This document shows positions 11,308 to 19,667 of a DNA stretch of 23,099 nt, one piece after another. The position numbers and the translations under genes are program-made. The stretch is from NCBI GenBank assembly GCA_023388355.1, contig JAEWGI010000076.1:1-23099 (forward strand), written 5' to 3'. Positions within the stretch are counted from its first letter, which is position 1, and the number at the start of each line of letters is the position of its first letter. Source of the stretch: Pseudomonadota bacterium. Its GTDB lineage: Bacteria > Pseudomonadota > Gammaproteobacteria > Xanthomonadales > Xanthomonadaceae. A model generated the notes under the pieces. The model was not told the DNA's origin. It did not search any database and saw nothing but the letters and a program-made list of their open reading frames with translations.

Positions 11308-14300
11308 TGACCGTCCTCCGGCTCGAAGCGCGCGGCCAGGCCGGCGAGCGTGGCCGGGTCGACGCCGCCGTAGACCTTGCCGTCGCCCACGGCCAGGAAC
11401 ACGGCCATCGACGCGTCGGCGAAGCGCAGCAGCGCGTCCTCGTCCGCGAACGGATCGCAGCCGCGCAGCACCTGGTGCAGGGCATCGCCCTGGTTTTCGG
11501 CGAAGCCGCCGCCGCTGCCGTGCCACTGGCTGCGCGCGGCCTTCACCGCGCGCTCGGGGGTGTCGGCGTCGAAGTACGCCCACGCGCTGTAGGGCGCGTA
11601 GTACAGCGGCTCGCGCAGGCCCATCGCGCGCAGCGCGAGCAGCTCGCGCAGGGCGGCGCGCGCATCGTCCGGCGGGAGCTCCGGTCGCGGGTGCGGGCCG
11701 GGGCCGTCGCGGCCGGCATCGTAGAAATCGACGAACGGCAGGTCGATCCCGGCCGCGCGCGCGAGCAGCCAATCCAGCCCGCTGCGGATCACGCTGGGCC
11801 CGTTGCGCTTGCCGAAGCGCAGGCGGGCGATGCCCCGCGGCCAGGCATCGTGGATGCGGCCGTGCACGCGCACGCCGTCGATCGCGATCTCGACGGGAAT
11901 CGAGGCCGGCTCGGCGTCGCCGCGCCACTGCGCGAAGGCGTCCAGCCACGGCGCCAGCGCTTCGCGCTGGTCGGCCAGCACGCGGCGCCCGGCGGCGCCC
12001 GAAGGCAGCAGGCCGCGCGCGCGCAGCGCGGCGTGGATGGCGGCCTCGTCGCGGCCGCGCAGCAGCTCGTCGAACAGCGCCCGCTGCAGCGCGCTGCGCT
12101 CCAGCCCGCCGGTGGGCGCGGCCAGCGGCTCGAGGTCGTCCGCGTGTTCCGCGATGCCGGCGATACGCACGCCCATGCGTTCAAGCAGCGCCTCGGCCGG
12201 GTGCAGCAGGAAGCGGCGCAGCGCGGCGATCGGCAGCTCCAGCGCGGCTTCGTCCGGCGACAGCGGTTCGCCGGCGAACCATGGCGGCAGCGGGACGCGC
12301 CGATCGGCCGCGCCGGCAGCGGCCTGCTGCCAGCGCGCGTGGTAGGAGAAGCGGCGCGGCTCGTCGGCGGGACCAAAGGCCTGCGGCGAGAACGGCTGCA
12401 GCGGATGGCGCACGACCAGCGCGTCGGCCACGTCATCGGCCGCGTCCGGCTGGTGCTGCGCGACCGCCGCGTCGATCAGTTCCGACACCAGCACCGAGGG
12501 CTCGCACCGGCTGCCGTCGCGCGGATCGGCGCCCTGCCAGCTCACGTAGAACGCGTCCTGGGCGGCGGTGAACAGCTGCAGGAACAGGAAGCGGTCGTCG
12601 TCGCGGGTCGAGCGGTCGCCGGCGCGACGCCTGTCGGTGCCGAGTTCGGCGGTGAGGCGGTTGAGGCCGGGCGCGGGATCGCGGCGCGGAAACTCCGCGT
12701 CGTTCATGCCCAGCACGCAGATCACGCGGAACGGCAGCAGCCGCATCGGCACCATGCGCGCGACGCTGACGCCGCCGGTGAGCAGCGGCGCGCGCACGTC
12801 GGCCTCGGCCAGCACGCCGCCGAAGTGCGCGCGCACCGCCTCGGCCGGCACCGGCGCTTCGAACCCGGCCTCAAGGGCGCTGCGGGCGAACGCGTCGATG
12901 AGGGTGCGCAGCCGGTCCAGCGCGCGCTGCCCGGCGGGCGTCGACGGCGGCCGGGGCAGCACCGCGTCGAGCAGCGCCAGCAACCGTTCGCGCCACTGCG
13001 CCGGCGGCATCGCCTCGCCCAGCGCGCGGGCGTGGCGGGCGAGTACGCGCAGCAGGCGGACCAGGGTGTCGAGCGCGTCCAGTGCGCTGCCTTCGAGCCC
13101 GGGCAGCGGGGCGACGATCCTGCCGTCGTGCGCGTGGATCGGCGCATCGCTGCCGCTGGCGTGGCCGAGCAGCAGCCGGTCCAGGGCGAAGGCCCAGGTG
13201 TAGGCGTCGTCGTCGGGCGCATCGAAGCGGGCGCGGTGCGCGGCGTCGATACCCCAGCGCGCGCCGGCCGCCGAGAGCCAGGCCTGCAGGCGCTCGATCG
13301 CGGGCGCGTCCAGGCCGTTGGCCTCGGCCAGCACGGGGCTGGCCAGCAGGTCGAGGATCTCGCCCAGCCCGAAGCGCGAGACCGGCAGCGCCAGCAGGCG
13401 CAGGAACACCCCGGCCAGCGGCTCGTTGGCCAGCGGACTGGCGTCGGCCAGGGCGTAGGGAATGGCCTGCCCCGGCGCGGCCCCGCCCTGGTCGCGGCCG
13501 CCGAACACGGCGTCCAGGTACGGCAGGTAGGGATCGATGTCCGGCGCCAGCACCGCGACCTCGCGCGGCTGCAGCGGCGGGTCGAAGCGCCGGCCCTGGG
13601 GGGAATCGGCGTCGAACAGCGCGCGCAGCTGGTCGGCCAGCACCTGCAGCTCGCGCAGGCGGGTGTGGCAGGCGTGCAGCTGCAGGCTGGGGTCGGCGGT
13701 GTCGATGGCGGCGCGCCGCGGGAAGCCGGGGATGCCGCGACGGTGGTACAGGTCGGACTGGAGGCGCCGCAGCAGGCCGGGGGAGGAGAAAAAGGGGTCA
13801 GAGTCAATTTTTCCCGGTTCTGCGTCCGGCCCCCCCGGATGCTCGAGAAAAATTGACTCTGACCCCTTTTTTTCGCCCGGATCCACGTAGGCCTCGAAGT
13901 CGGCCGAGGCGTGCACCACTTCGTAGTCGCCGACCAGGCGCATGAAGTCGACGCCGGCCGCGCCCCAGCCCTGCAGCAGGCGGTTCTCCTCCTCCAGTCC
14001 GGAGGCATCCTGCGCCGCGTCGCGCCGGCGCTGCAGGTCGCCCCAGTAGTCCTTCGCCGGCGAGGGCACGAACAGGTGCAGGGTGCCGACCCGCGCCTGG
14101 GTGGCGATCACCCGCAGCACGTCGGGCGAGACGTTGAGGGTGGCGAAGGCGCACAGGCGCGTCGGCAGGCCCAGCGGCGGCGGCGCGTCGGCGGCGCCGA
14201 AGCGGTCGAGGTAGCGCTGGATGCGGCGCGCGCGGTGGTCGCGGCCGCGGGCGATGCGGCGCCAGAGGATGGCCTGCGGGTCGTCGGGGTCGGCGCCGCC

Positions 14301-14771
14301 TTCCCAGCGCAGCAACCAGTCGCGGCGCCAGGCCTGGTACTTCTCGAACACCGACGCCAGCTCGCCGGCCAGCGACCAGGCGCGCAGCGGATCGTCCCCG
14401 CCCACGTGCGCGGCGATGGCCGCCAGCGCCGGGCTGGCCAGCAGCGCCGGGTCGGTCAGCGCGGCGTACAGATGCCAGCGCAGCGCCTCGCCGTCGAGCT
14501 CGTCGCTGGCCTGCCCGAGGTTGGCCTCCAGCGCCCGGCCGACGAACTCGCCGGGGGTCAGGAATTCGATGTTCGCCGCCACCCCGTGCCGCGCCGCCAG
14601 CGTCGCCTGCAGCCAGCGCCGCATCGCCACCTGCGGGATCAGCACCACGTCCGGCGCCAGCGGCCGGGCCGGGTCGGCCGGCGTGCGCAGGATCTCGGCC
14701 AGGATGCCGGCCAGCACCTCCAGCGCGTTGGAGTGGTAGAGCCGGAAGTCGGGCGGCGCGGGTTCGGGCAT
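11304..14771 (-). CDS. recC: Exodeoxyribonuclease V subunit gamma (RecC)
   Basis: An 1155-residue scaffold subunit of RecBCD. It holds the complex together, splits the strands and in known species reads the Chi sequence. The N-terminus FRLYHSNALEVLAGILAEIL and VVLIPQVAMRRWLQATLA match the inactivated helicase domain typical of RecC. MRLLPFRVICVLGMNDAEFPRRDPAPGLNRL and DRFLFLQLFTAAQDAFYVSW are conserved later segments, and the C-terminus holds the inactive nuclease-like domain. The start at 14771 (MPEPAPPDF) fits the family best; an ATG at 14798 is possible. An 84-bp inverted-repeat element adds about 28 residues near 300-328 (KKGSESIF...KIDSDPFF). The gene is first in the operon and is divergent from the cytochrome gene. 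Confidence 0.95.
13789..13871. repeat. Long inverted repeat inserted in frame in recC
   Basis: Two perfect 25-base arms (13789-13813 and 13847-13871) with core AAAAAGGGGTCAGAGTCAA are separated by a 33-base loop. The GGGGTCAGAGTC core recurs at 22266-22277. Dispersed copies with this core are common in related genomes and often neighbour REP-associated tyrosine transposases. Both arms are translated without a stop. Confidence 0.85.
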
Positions 14772-14858
14772 GTCGCCGGCATTGTGCCGGAGCGCCATCG
14801 CAGCGCACGAGACCGGCCTGCGCCCGGGTGCGCGACGCAACCGCGGCGGGGCTTGCCT

Positions 14859-14864
14859 TATACT
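14859..14864 (+). promoter_or_regulatory. Candidate -10 element of the cytochrome gene
   Basis: TATACT lies 48 bp before the GTG start in the divergent gap between recC and the cytochrome gene (14772-14911). No good -35 was found at the right spacing, so this is weak. Confidence 0.35.
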
Positions 14865-14911
14865 TGACGGCCAGCTGCGGCCCGTCGGCCGCCTGCCAAG
14901 GGTGTCTCTAC

Positions 14912-15427
14912 GTGCGCAACTACGACCTTGAGTTCCTCAAGCGCTTCTCGCTGGTGATCGGCTTCCTGGCCCTGGTCTCGCTGGGGCTGATCATCGCCGC
15001 GATCATGATCCACCGGACCCTGCCGCCGGAGGTCGATCCGTCCGCGGCCAAGCGCACCGAGAACCTCATCGCCCCGGCCGGCTCGGTCTATGCGGGCAGC
15101 ACCGGCGCCGCCGCGCAGGCAGCCGCCGCGACCGCCGCCGCTGCCGCCGCCGCTTCGCAGGTGGCCTATGGCGGCACCCTCGACGGCTCGGTCATCTACC
15201 AGAACCTGTGCTCGGGCTGCCACGGCACCGGCGCCGGCGGCGCGCCGACGCTCGACCGCGCGCAGTGGGACGCGCGCATCGCCCAGGGCATGGAGACCGT
15301 GTACCGGCATTCGATCGAAGGCTTCACCGGCAACACCGGGCTGATGCCGGCCAAGGGCGGCAACCCCGCGCTGACCGACGAGCAGGTCAGGGCCACGGTC
15401 GACTGGATGCTCGACAACCTGCAGTAA
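14912..15427 (+). CDS. Membrane-anchored c-type cytochrome, cytochrome c5 family
   Basis: A 171-residue protein with one N-terminal membrane helix (about residues 12-34, uncleaved anchor), an alanine-rich linker (60-84) and a C-terminal haem domain. The haem-binding CSGCH is at 100-104, and Met145 in TGLMPAKGGNPALTD is the likely sixth ligand. QVRATVDWMLDNLQ is the closing helix. It would face the periplasm and carry single electrons, probably towards a terminal oxidase. The GTG at 14912 is chosen because AAGGGTG precedes it and VRNYDLEFLKRF is the expected cytoplasmic start; the longer frame from 14828 adds an unlikely leader. The gene is divergent from recC and has no evident link to its neighbours. 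Confidence 0.88.
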   Translation: MRNYDLEFLKRFSLVIGFLALVSLGLIIAAIMIHRTLPPEVDPSAAKRTENLIAPAGSVYAGSTGAAAQAAAATAAAAAAASQVAYGGTLDGSVIYQNLCSGCHGTGAGGAPTLDRAQWDARIAQGMETVYRHSIEGFTGNTGLMPAKGGNPALTDEQVRATVDWMLDNLQ

Positions 15428-15450
15428 GCTGGCCGCCCGCTGCGGTCCCG

Positions 15451-15474
15451 CAACGCCGCCTCCGGGCGGCGTTG
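15451..15474 (+). terminator. Hairpin after the cytochrome gene, possible terminator
   Basis: A perfect 10-bp stem CAACGCCGCC / GGCGGCGTTG with loop TCCG starts 23 bp after the stop. It is followed by TCGTAT and not a run of T, so termination would be modest. Confidence 0.5.
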
Positions 15475-15505
15475 TCGTATCCGGCCCCCGCCGAGGGAAT
15501 CCTGC

Positions 15506-17269
15506 ATGTCCCAGCTGTCGCGTGCCCTGCCCCCGGTCCTGCTGGCCACCGTCCTGGCCGGCTGCGGCGCGCCGGGCAGCGGCCCGGCCGATCCGGCGCA
15601 GGCGCCCGACGGGCCGGTGGCGATCGGCGCGATCCAGGGCAGCGGCGACGCCAGCCCGATGCTCGACCGCAGGGTCGCGATCGAGGGCGTGGTCACCGGC
15701 AGCTTCGGACGCCACCTCGGCGGCTGGTTCGTGCAGGACGCCGGCGACGGCAATCCGGCCACCTCCGATGCGCTGTTCGTGGTCTCCGACACCGACCCCG
15801 GACTGCGCGCCGGCGACCGGGTGCGGGTGCACGGGCGCGTGGTCGAACACGGCGAACGCGGCCGCGGCACCCTGACCACGCTCCAGGCCTCCGCGATCGA
15901 CATCATCGGCCGCGGCGAGGTGGCCCCGCTGGTGCTGGACGCCGCCCCCGACGACTGGGAGCGCCACGAAGGCATGCGGCTGCGCATCGACGCTCCGCTC
16001 ACCATCGGCGGCCAGCACCAGCTGGCGCGCCGCGGGGTGCTCCACGCCAGCTTCGGCGGGCGCCTGTCCACGCCCACCGAACTCGCCCCGCCCGGGCCCG
16101 CGGCCGAGCGCGTGGCCGGGGCCAACCGGCGCCGGCAGCTGCTGCTGGACGACGCGATGGCGCGCGAGAACCCCGGCCCGGCCTGGTACCTGGACGGCCG
16201 GCCGCCGCCGCGCTCGGGCAGCCTCGTGGCCGGTGCCGAGGGCATCGTCGACTGGCGCTGGGGCGACTGGCGGCTGCAGCTGACCGCGCCGCTGCGGGTC
16301 GAGCCCGCGCCGCGCCCGGCGGCGCCGACGGTGCCCGGCAGCCTGCGCCTGGCGGTGTTCAACCTGCACAACCTGTTCAACGGCGACGGCCGCGGCGGCG
16401 GCTTCCCGACCGCGCGCGGCGCGCGCACGCCGGCCCGGCTGCAGGTGCAGCTGGCGCGGCTGGTGGCGACGATCCAGGCGCTCGATCCGCACGTGGCCGC
16501 GCTGATGGAGCTGGAGAACGACGGCTACGGGCCGGAGTCGAGCCTGGCCCAGCTGGTGGACGCGCTCAATGCCGATGGCGGCGACTGGGCCTTCGTCGAC
16601 GCCGGCCGCGGCCCGGGCGGCGACGAGATCCGGGTCGGGCTGGTCTATCGCGGCTCGCGGCTGCGGCCGCAGGGAGCCCCGGCCATGCTCGAGGGTGGGC
16701 CCTTCGGCAGCCGCAGCCGGGTGCCGCTGGCCCAGGCCTTCGTGCCGCTGGCGGGCGGCGGCCGCGACGCCGGCCCGACGTTCGTGGTGGTGGCCAACCA
16801 CTTCAAGTCCAAGGGCTGCGGCGAGGCCGGCGGCAGGGACCGCGACCAGGGCGACGGCCAGGCCTGCTGGAACCGGACCCGGGTCGAATCGGCGCGCCGG
16901 CTGGCGGAATGGATGGAAGGTGATCCTACCGGGTCCGGCTCTGATCTTGCCGCGATCGTCGGCGATCTGAACGCCTACAGCCAGGAAGATCCACTGCGCC
17001 TGCTGCGCGAACTCGGTTGGATCGACGCCTTGGCCGGGGCGGACGGCCCGGGCCCGCACAGTTTCGTGTTCGACGGCCTGGCCGGGCGCCTGGACCACGT
17101 GCTGCTCAGCCCGGCCCTGGCGGACCGGCTGGCGGGCGCGGCGGCGTGGCACAGCAATGCCGACGAGCCGGCAAACGCCGCCGATCGCGCAGGCAACGGC
17201 AGCGATCGTGCCACCAAACCCTGGCGCAGTTCGGACCACGACCCGCTCCTGGTGGGGCTGGACCTGTAG
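15506..17269 (+). CDS. ExeM-like endonuclease/exonuclease/phosphatase family lipoprotein
   Basis: A 587-residue exported protein. A lipoprotein signal peptide ends in the lipobox LAGC (Cys20). Residues 35-265 hold OB-fold-like repeats typical of extracellular nucleases (RVAIEGVVTGSF, GWFVQDAGDGNP). Residues 280-587 form the metal-dependent phosphatase/nuclease domain: FNLHNLFN, MELEND (Glu337), NHFKSKG (His432), GDLNAYSQED (Asp487, Asn489), LDHVLLS and SSDHDPLLVGL (Asp577, His578). Secreted relatives degrade DNA outside the cell and supply phosphate or loosen biofilm. The substrate here is inferred. GAGGGA precedes the ATG. It is on the same strand as the cytochrome gene but separated by a hairpin. 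Confidence 0.88.
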   Translation: MSQLSRALPPVLLATVLAGCGAPGSGPADPAQAPDGPVAIGAIQGSGDASPMLDRRVAIEGVVTGSFGRHLGGWFVQDAGDGNPATSDALFVVSDTDPGLRAGDRVRVHGRVVEHGERGRGTLTTLQASAIDIIGRGEVAPLVLDAAPDDWERHEGMRLRIDAPLTIGGQHQLARRGVLHASFGGRLSTPTELAPPGPAAERVAGANRRRQLLLDDAMARENPGPAWYLDGRPPPRSGSLVAGAEGIVDWRWGDWRLQLTAPLRVEPAPRPAAPTVPGSLRLAVFNLHNLFNGDGRGGGFPTARGARTPARLQVQLARLVATIQALDPHVAALMELENDGYGPESSLAQLVDALNADGGDWAFVDAGRGPGGDEIRVGLVYRGSRLRPQGAPAMLEGGPFGSRSRVPLAQAFVPLAGGGRDAGPTFVVVANHFKSKGCGEAGGRDRDQGDGQACWNRTRVESARRLAEWMEGDPTGSGSDLAAIVGDLNAYSQEDPLRLLRELGWIDALAGADGPGPHSFVFDGLAGRLDHVLLSPALADRLAGAAAWHSNADEPANAADRAGNGSDRATKPWRSSDHDPLLVGLDL

Positions 17270-17318
17270 CGGAACCGGCGTCGCCGCCGGGACCGGCCGC
17301 GGGCGGTATCATGCCGCC

Positions 17319-17990
17319 ATGGCCACCCTCCCCGACTTCCCCACCGAGGCTGCGACCCTGCAGCTGCCGGGCCCGGCCGGCGCGCTGGAACTGGCGGTCG
17401 ACCCGCCCGACGCCGACGTCGCGCCCCTGCCGCTGGTGGCGATCATCTGCCATCCGCTGCCGACCGAGGGCGGGACCATGCACAACAAGGTCGTGACCAT
17501 GGCCGCGCGCGCGCTGCGCGAACTGGGCGCGACCACGGTGCGCTTCAACTTCCGCGGCACCGGCGGCTCCGGCGGCGAGTTCGACCAGGGCGAAGGCGAG
17601 CAGGAGGACCTGCGCGCGGTCGCGGCCTGGGTGCGCGCGCAGCGTCCCGGTCAGGCCCTGTGGCTGGCCGGCTTCAGCTTCGGCGCCTACGTCTCGCTGC
17701 GCGCCGCGGCCGCGCTGCAGCCGGCGCTGCTGCTGTCGATCGCGCCGCCGGCCGGGCGCTGGGATTTCGAGGCGATCGAACTGCCCACCATGCCCTGGCT
17801 GGTGATCCAGGGCGAGGCCGACGAGATCGTCGACCCGCAGGCGGTATACGACTGGCTGGAGGACAGCGGCGCCCAGGCCGAACTGGTGCGGATGCCCGAC
17901 ACCAGCCACTTCTTCCACCGCAAGCTGATCGACCTGCGCGGCGCGATCAAGCACGGGGTGCGCGCCTACCTGCCGGTCGCGGATGGCTGA
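17319..17990 (+). CDS. Alpha/beta hydrolase (COG2945 type)
   Basis: A 223-residue cytoplasmic hydrolase of the small family that carries CHPLPTEGGTMHNKVV (residues 44-59). The nucleophile elbow GFSFG places Ser120, GEADEIVD gives the acid (Asp169 or Asp172) and DTSHFF gives His197, so the triad is complete. TTVRFNFRGTGGSGG is the usual strand-loop after the first conserved motif. The physiological substrate of these proteins is unknown. The ATG at 17319 is the first in frame that starts a natural N-terminus. It overlaps zapE by 8 bp, so the two are translated together. Confidence 0.88.
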   Translation: MATLPDFPTEAATLQLPGPAGALELAVDPPDADVAPLPLVAIICHPLPTEGGTMHNKVVTMAARALRELGATTVRFNFRGTGGSGGEFDQGEGEQEDLRAVAAWVRAQRPGQALWLAGFSFGAYVSLRAAAALQPALLLSIAPPAGRWDFEAIELPTMPWLVIQGEADEIVDPQAVYDWLEDSGAQAELVRMPDTSHFFHRKLIDLRGAIKHGVRAYLPVADG

Positions 17991-19143
17991 GCCGGAAACG
18001 GCGCCGCCCTCGGCGCTCTACCGCGCCGGCGTCGAACGCGGCGACTGGAGCGACGACCCGGCCCAGCGCGAGGCGCTGCAGGCGCTCGACCGCCTGCACG
18101 CGGCGCTGCTGCAGCCTGCCCCGACCGGCCTGTTCGCGCGCCTGCGCGGGCGGGCGGTCGAGGCGCCGCGCGGGCTGTACCTGTGGGGCGGGGTCGGCCG
18201 CGGCAAGACCTTCCTGGTCGACCTGTTCCACCAGTCGCTGCCGCCGCCCGGCGTGCGCGGCGAGACCCTGGCCGACGCCGCCGCGGCGCCGGCCGCGCGC
18301 GGGCGCGCGGGCAAGCGCCGCACCCATTTCCACCGCTTCATGCGCTCGGTGCACCAGCAGCTGCGCGCGCATGCCGGCGAGCGCGATCCGCTGGCCACGA
18401 TCGTGCAGGGCTGGCGCCGGCGGATGCAGGTGCTGGTACTGGACGAGTTCTTCGTCAGCGACATCGGCGATGCGATGATCCTGGCGCGCCTGCTCGAGCG
18501 CATGTTCGCCGAGGGCATCGTGCTGGTGACCACCTCCAACGTCGATCCGGTGGAGCTGTACCGCGACGGCCTGCAGCGCGCGCGCTTCCTGCCGGCGATC
18601 GAGCTGATCCGCAGCCACTGCCAGGTGGTGCACCTGGACAGCGACATCGACTACCGGCTGCGCGCGCTCACCCGTTCTCCCGTGTACCGCACGCCGCTGG
18701 ATGCGGAATCGGACGCGTGGCTGGAATCGCGCTGGCGCGAGCTGGGCGGCGATGACGGCCACCGCGACGCCGGGATCGAGATCGAGGGCCGCCGCATCCC
18801 GGTGCGCGCGCGCCACCAGGACATGGCCTGGTTCGACTTCGATGCCCTGTGCGAAGGCCCGCGCGGCAACACCGACTACATCGAGATCGCGCGCGAGTTC
18901 CACACCGTGCTGCTGGGCGGGATCCCGCTGCTGGACGAACGCCGCAACGACGCCGCGCGCCGCTTCGTGCACCTGGTCGACGAGCTGTACGACAGCCAGG
19001 TCAACCTGGTGTGCACCGCCGCCGCGCCGCCGCACGCGCTGTATGCCGGCGAGCGGCTGTCGAGCGCGTTCGAACGCACCGCCTCGCGGCTGATCGAGAT
19101 GCAGAGCGCCGAGTACCTGGCCGCCGGCCACCGCGGTGGCTAG
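17983..19143 (+). CDS. zapE: Cell division protein ZapE (AFG1-like ATPase)
   Basis: A 386-residue AAA-type ATPase. In Escherichia coli ZapE joins the Z ring at constriction; mitochondrial relatives (Afg1/Lace1) act on membrane proteins. Visible are the N-terminal YRAGVERGDWSDDPAQ, Walker A WGGVGRGKTFLVDLF (GGVGRGKT at residues 69-76), HFHRFM, Walker B VLVLDEFFVSDIGDAMIL (150-167), TTSNVDPVELYRDGLQRARFLPAI and the C-terminal SAFERTASRLIEMQSAEYL. Between Walker A and HFHRFM an extra alanine/arginine-rich loop of about 20 residues (about 92-112) is inserted, probably harmless. The ATG lies inside the hydrolase 3' end. Confidence 0.95.
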   Translation: MAEPETAPPSALYRAGVERGDWSDDPAQREALQALDRLHAALLQPAPTGLFARLRGRAVEAPRGLYLWGGVGRGKTFLVDLFHQSLPPPGVRGETLADAAAAPAARGRAGKRRTHFHRFMRSVHQQLRAHAGERDPLATIVQGWRRRMQVLVLDEFFVSDIGDAMILARLLERMFAEGIVLVTTSNVDPVELYRDGLQRARFLPAIELIRSHCQVVHLDSDIDYRLRALTRSPVYRTPLDAESDAWLESRWRELGGDDGHRDAGIEIEGRRIPVRARHQDMAWFDFDALCEGPRGNTDYIEIAREFHTVLLGGIPLLDERRNDAARRFVHLVDELYDSQVNLVCTAAAPPHALYAGERLSSAFERTASRLIEMQSAEYLAAGHRGG

Positions 19144-19233
19144 GGCGGGTCGGGCCGGGGCGCGCGCACCCGGGGAATGCGGCCCGGGCCGCAGACGGGG
19201 ACGGCGCCCGGCTCCTGGCACCGCGCTGCCCGA

Positions 19234-19249
19234 CCACAACATTTTCGGT
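19234..19249. promoter_or_regulatory. Candidate NrdR box 1 upstream of nrdA
   Basis: CCACAACATTTTCGGT matches the NrdR consensus acaCwAtATaTwGtgt at 10 of 16 positions by eye. It touches the -35 at 19249 and lies 32 bp (three helical turns) from box 2, the spacing usual for paired NrdR sites. Confidence 0.5.
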
Positions 19250-19277
19250 TGACGCTGCCAGACGACCCCACTATCTT
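19249..19277 (+). promoter_or_regulatory. nrdA promoter
   Basis: TTGACG (19249-19254), a 17-bp spacer and TATCTT (19272-19277) form a strong sigma-70-type promoter. The start would fall near 19284, exactly where the first stem of the cobalamin riboswitch begins. Confidence 0.75.
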
Positions 19278-19281
19278 GGGG
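19266..19281. promoter_or_regulatory. Candidate NrdR box 2 over the nrdA -10
   Basis: CCCCACTATCTTGGGG is a near-palindrome carrying the core CACTATCTTG, close to CwAtATaTwG of NrdR boxes. It covers the -10, so binding would block initiation. Confidence 0.6.
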
Positions 19282-19283
19282 CC

Positions 19284-19482
19284 GTCGGTTCCCCGCCCTG
19301 GCGCGGGGATGAAAAGGGAAGCCGGTGACGCCCGCCCGCAAGGGACGCGGCCAGTCCGGCACTGCCCCGCAGCGGTAATCGGGAACGAACCCGCCACCAG
19401 CACTGGAGCCACGCTCCGGGAAGCGGCGGGGGAGGTGGAAGGCCACGGCCTTCCGGACCCGTGAGTCCGAAGACCTGCCGAC
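19284..19482 (+). ncRNA. Cobalamin (vitamin B12) riboswitch
   Basis: The RNA has the ordered conserved parts of the B12 aptamer: GAAAAGGGAAGCCGGTG (19311-19327), GGCACTGCCCCGCAGCGGTAA (from 19359), a GC-rich central region with GGGAAG, and the B12 box AGTCCGAAGACCTGCC (19464-19479). The closing stem pairs GTCGG (19284-19288) with CCGAC (19478-19482). It lies at the 5' end of the nrdA transcript and would reduce expression when adenosylcobalamin is plentiful. That logic is known for B12-independent ribonucleotide reductases in organisms that also own a B12-dependent one. Confidence 0.93.
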
Positions 19483-19667
19483 AGCCGCGCGCATGCACGC
19501 CGCGCGGTGCCGGCCGCGGAATCTCCGGGGGGAGATGGCTGGTGGAGCAGGTCCGGCCGCGCCACGCGCAGTCCCGGTCCCTGCGACGCCGCCGATCCAC
19601 CCTCGCCTCCAACGCCACGCCCGCCTGCGAGGGACAGGCCGGCCGTGCGCCACGCATGGAGGGACGC
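19483..19667 (+). promoter_or_regulatory. Expression platform and leader between riboswitch and nrdA
   Basis: This 185-base untranslated stretch can form several stems: CCGCGCG/CGCGCGG (19485-19507), ATCTCC/GGAGAT (19521-19536) and CCCTCGC/GCGAGGG (19600-19606 with 19627-19633). CCTCC at 19606-19610 could instead pair with the nrdA ribosome site GGAGG (19658-19662), which suggests control of translation initiation. No convincing U-rich terminator was seen. The whole gene-free region 19144-19667 therefore holds the promoter, NrdR boxes, riboswitch and this platform. Confidence 0.5.

Noticed and set aside
14858..17239. 793-codon antisense frame over the cytochrome and nuclease genes
   Set aside because: No motifs and repetitive composition; the plus-strand genes have signal peptide, haem and nuclease motifs.
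19461..19667. N-terminal extension of NrdA starting in the B12 box (MSPKTCRQPR...)
   Set aside because: It would translate the riboswitch end and its platform; the ATG at 19668 has a strong ribosome site and natural start.
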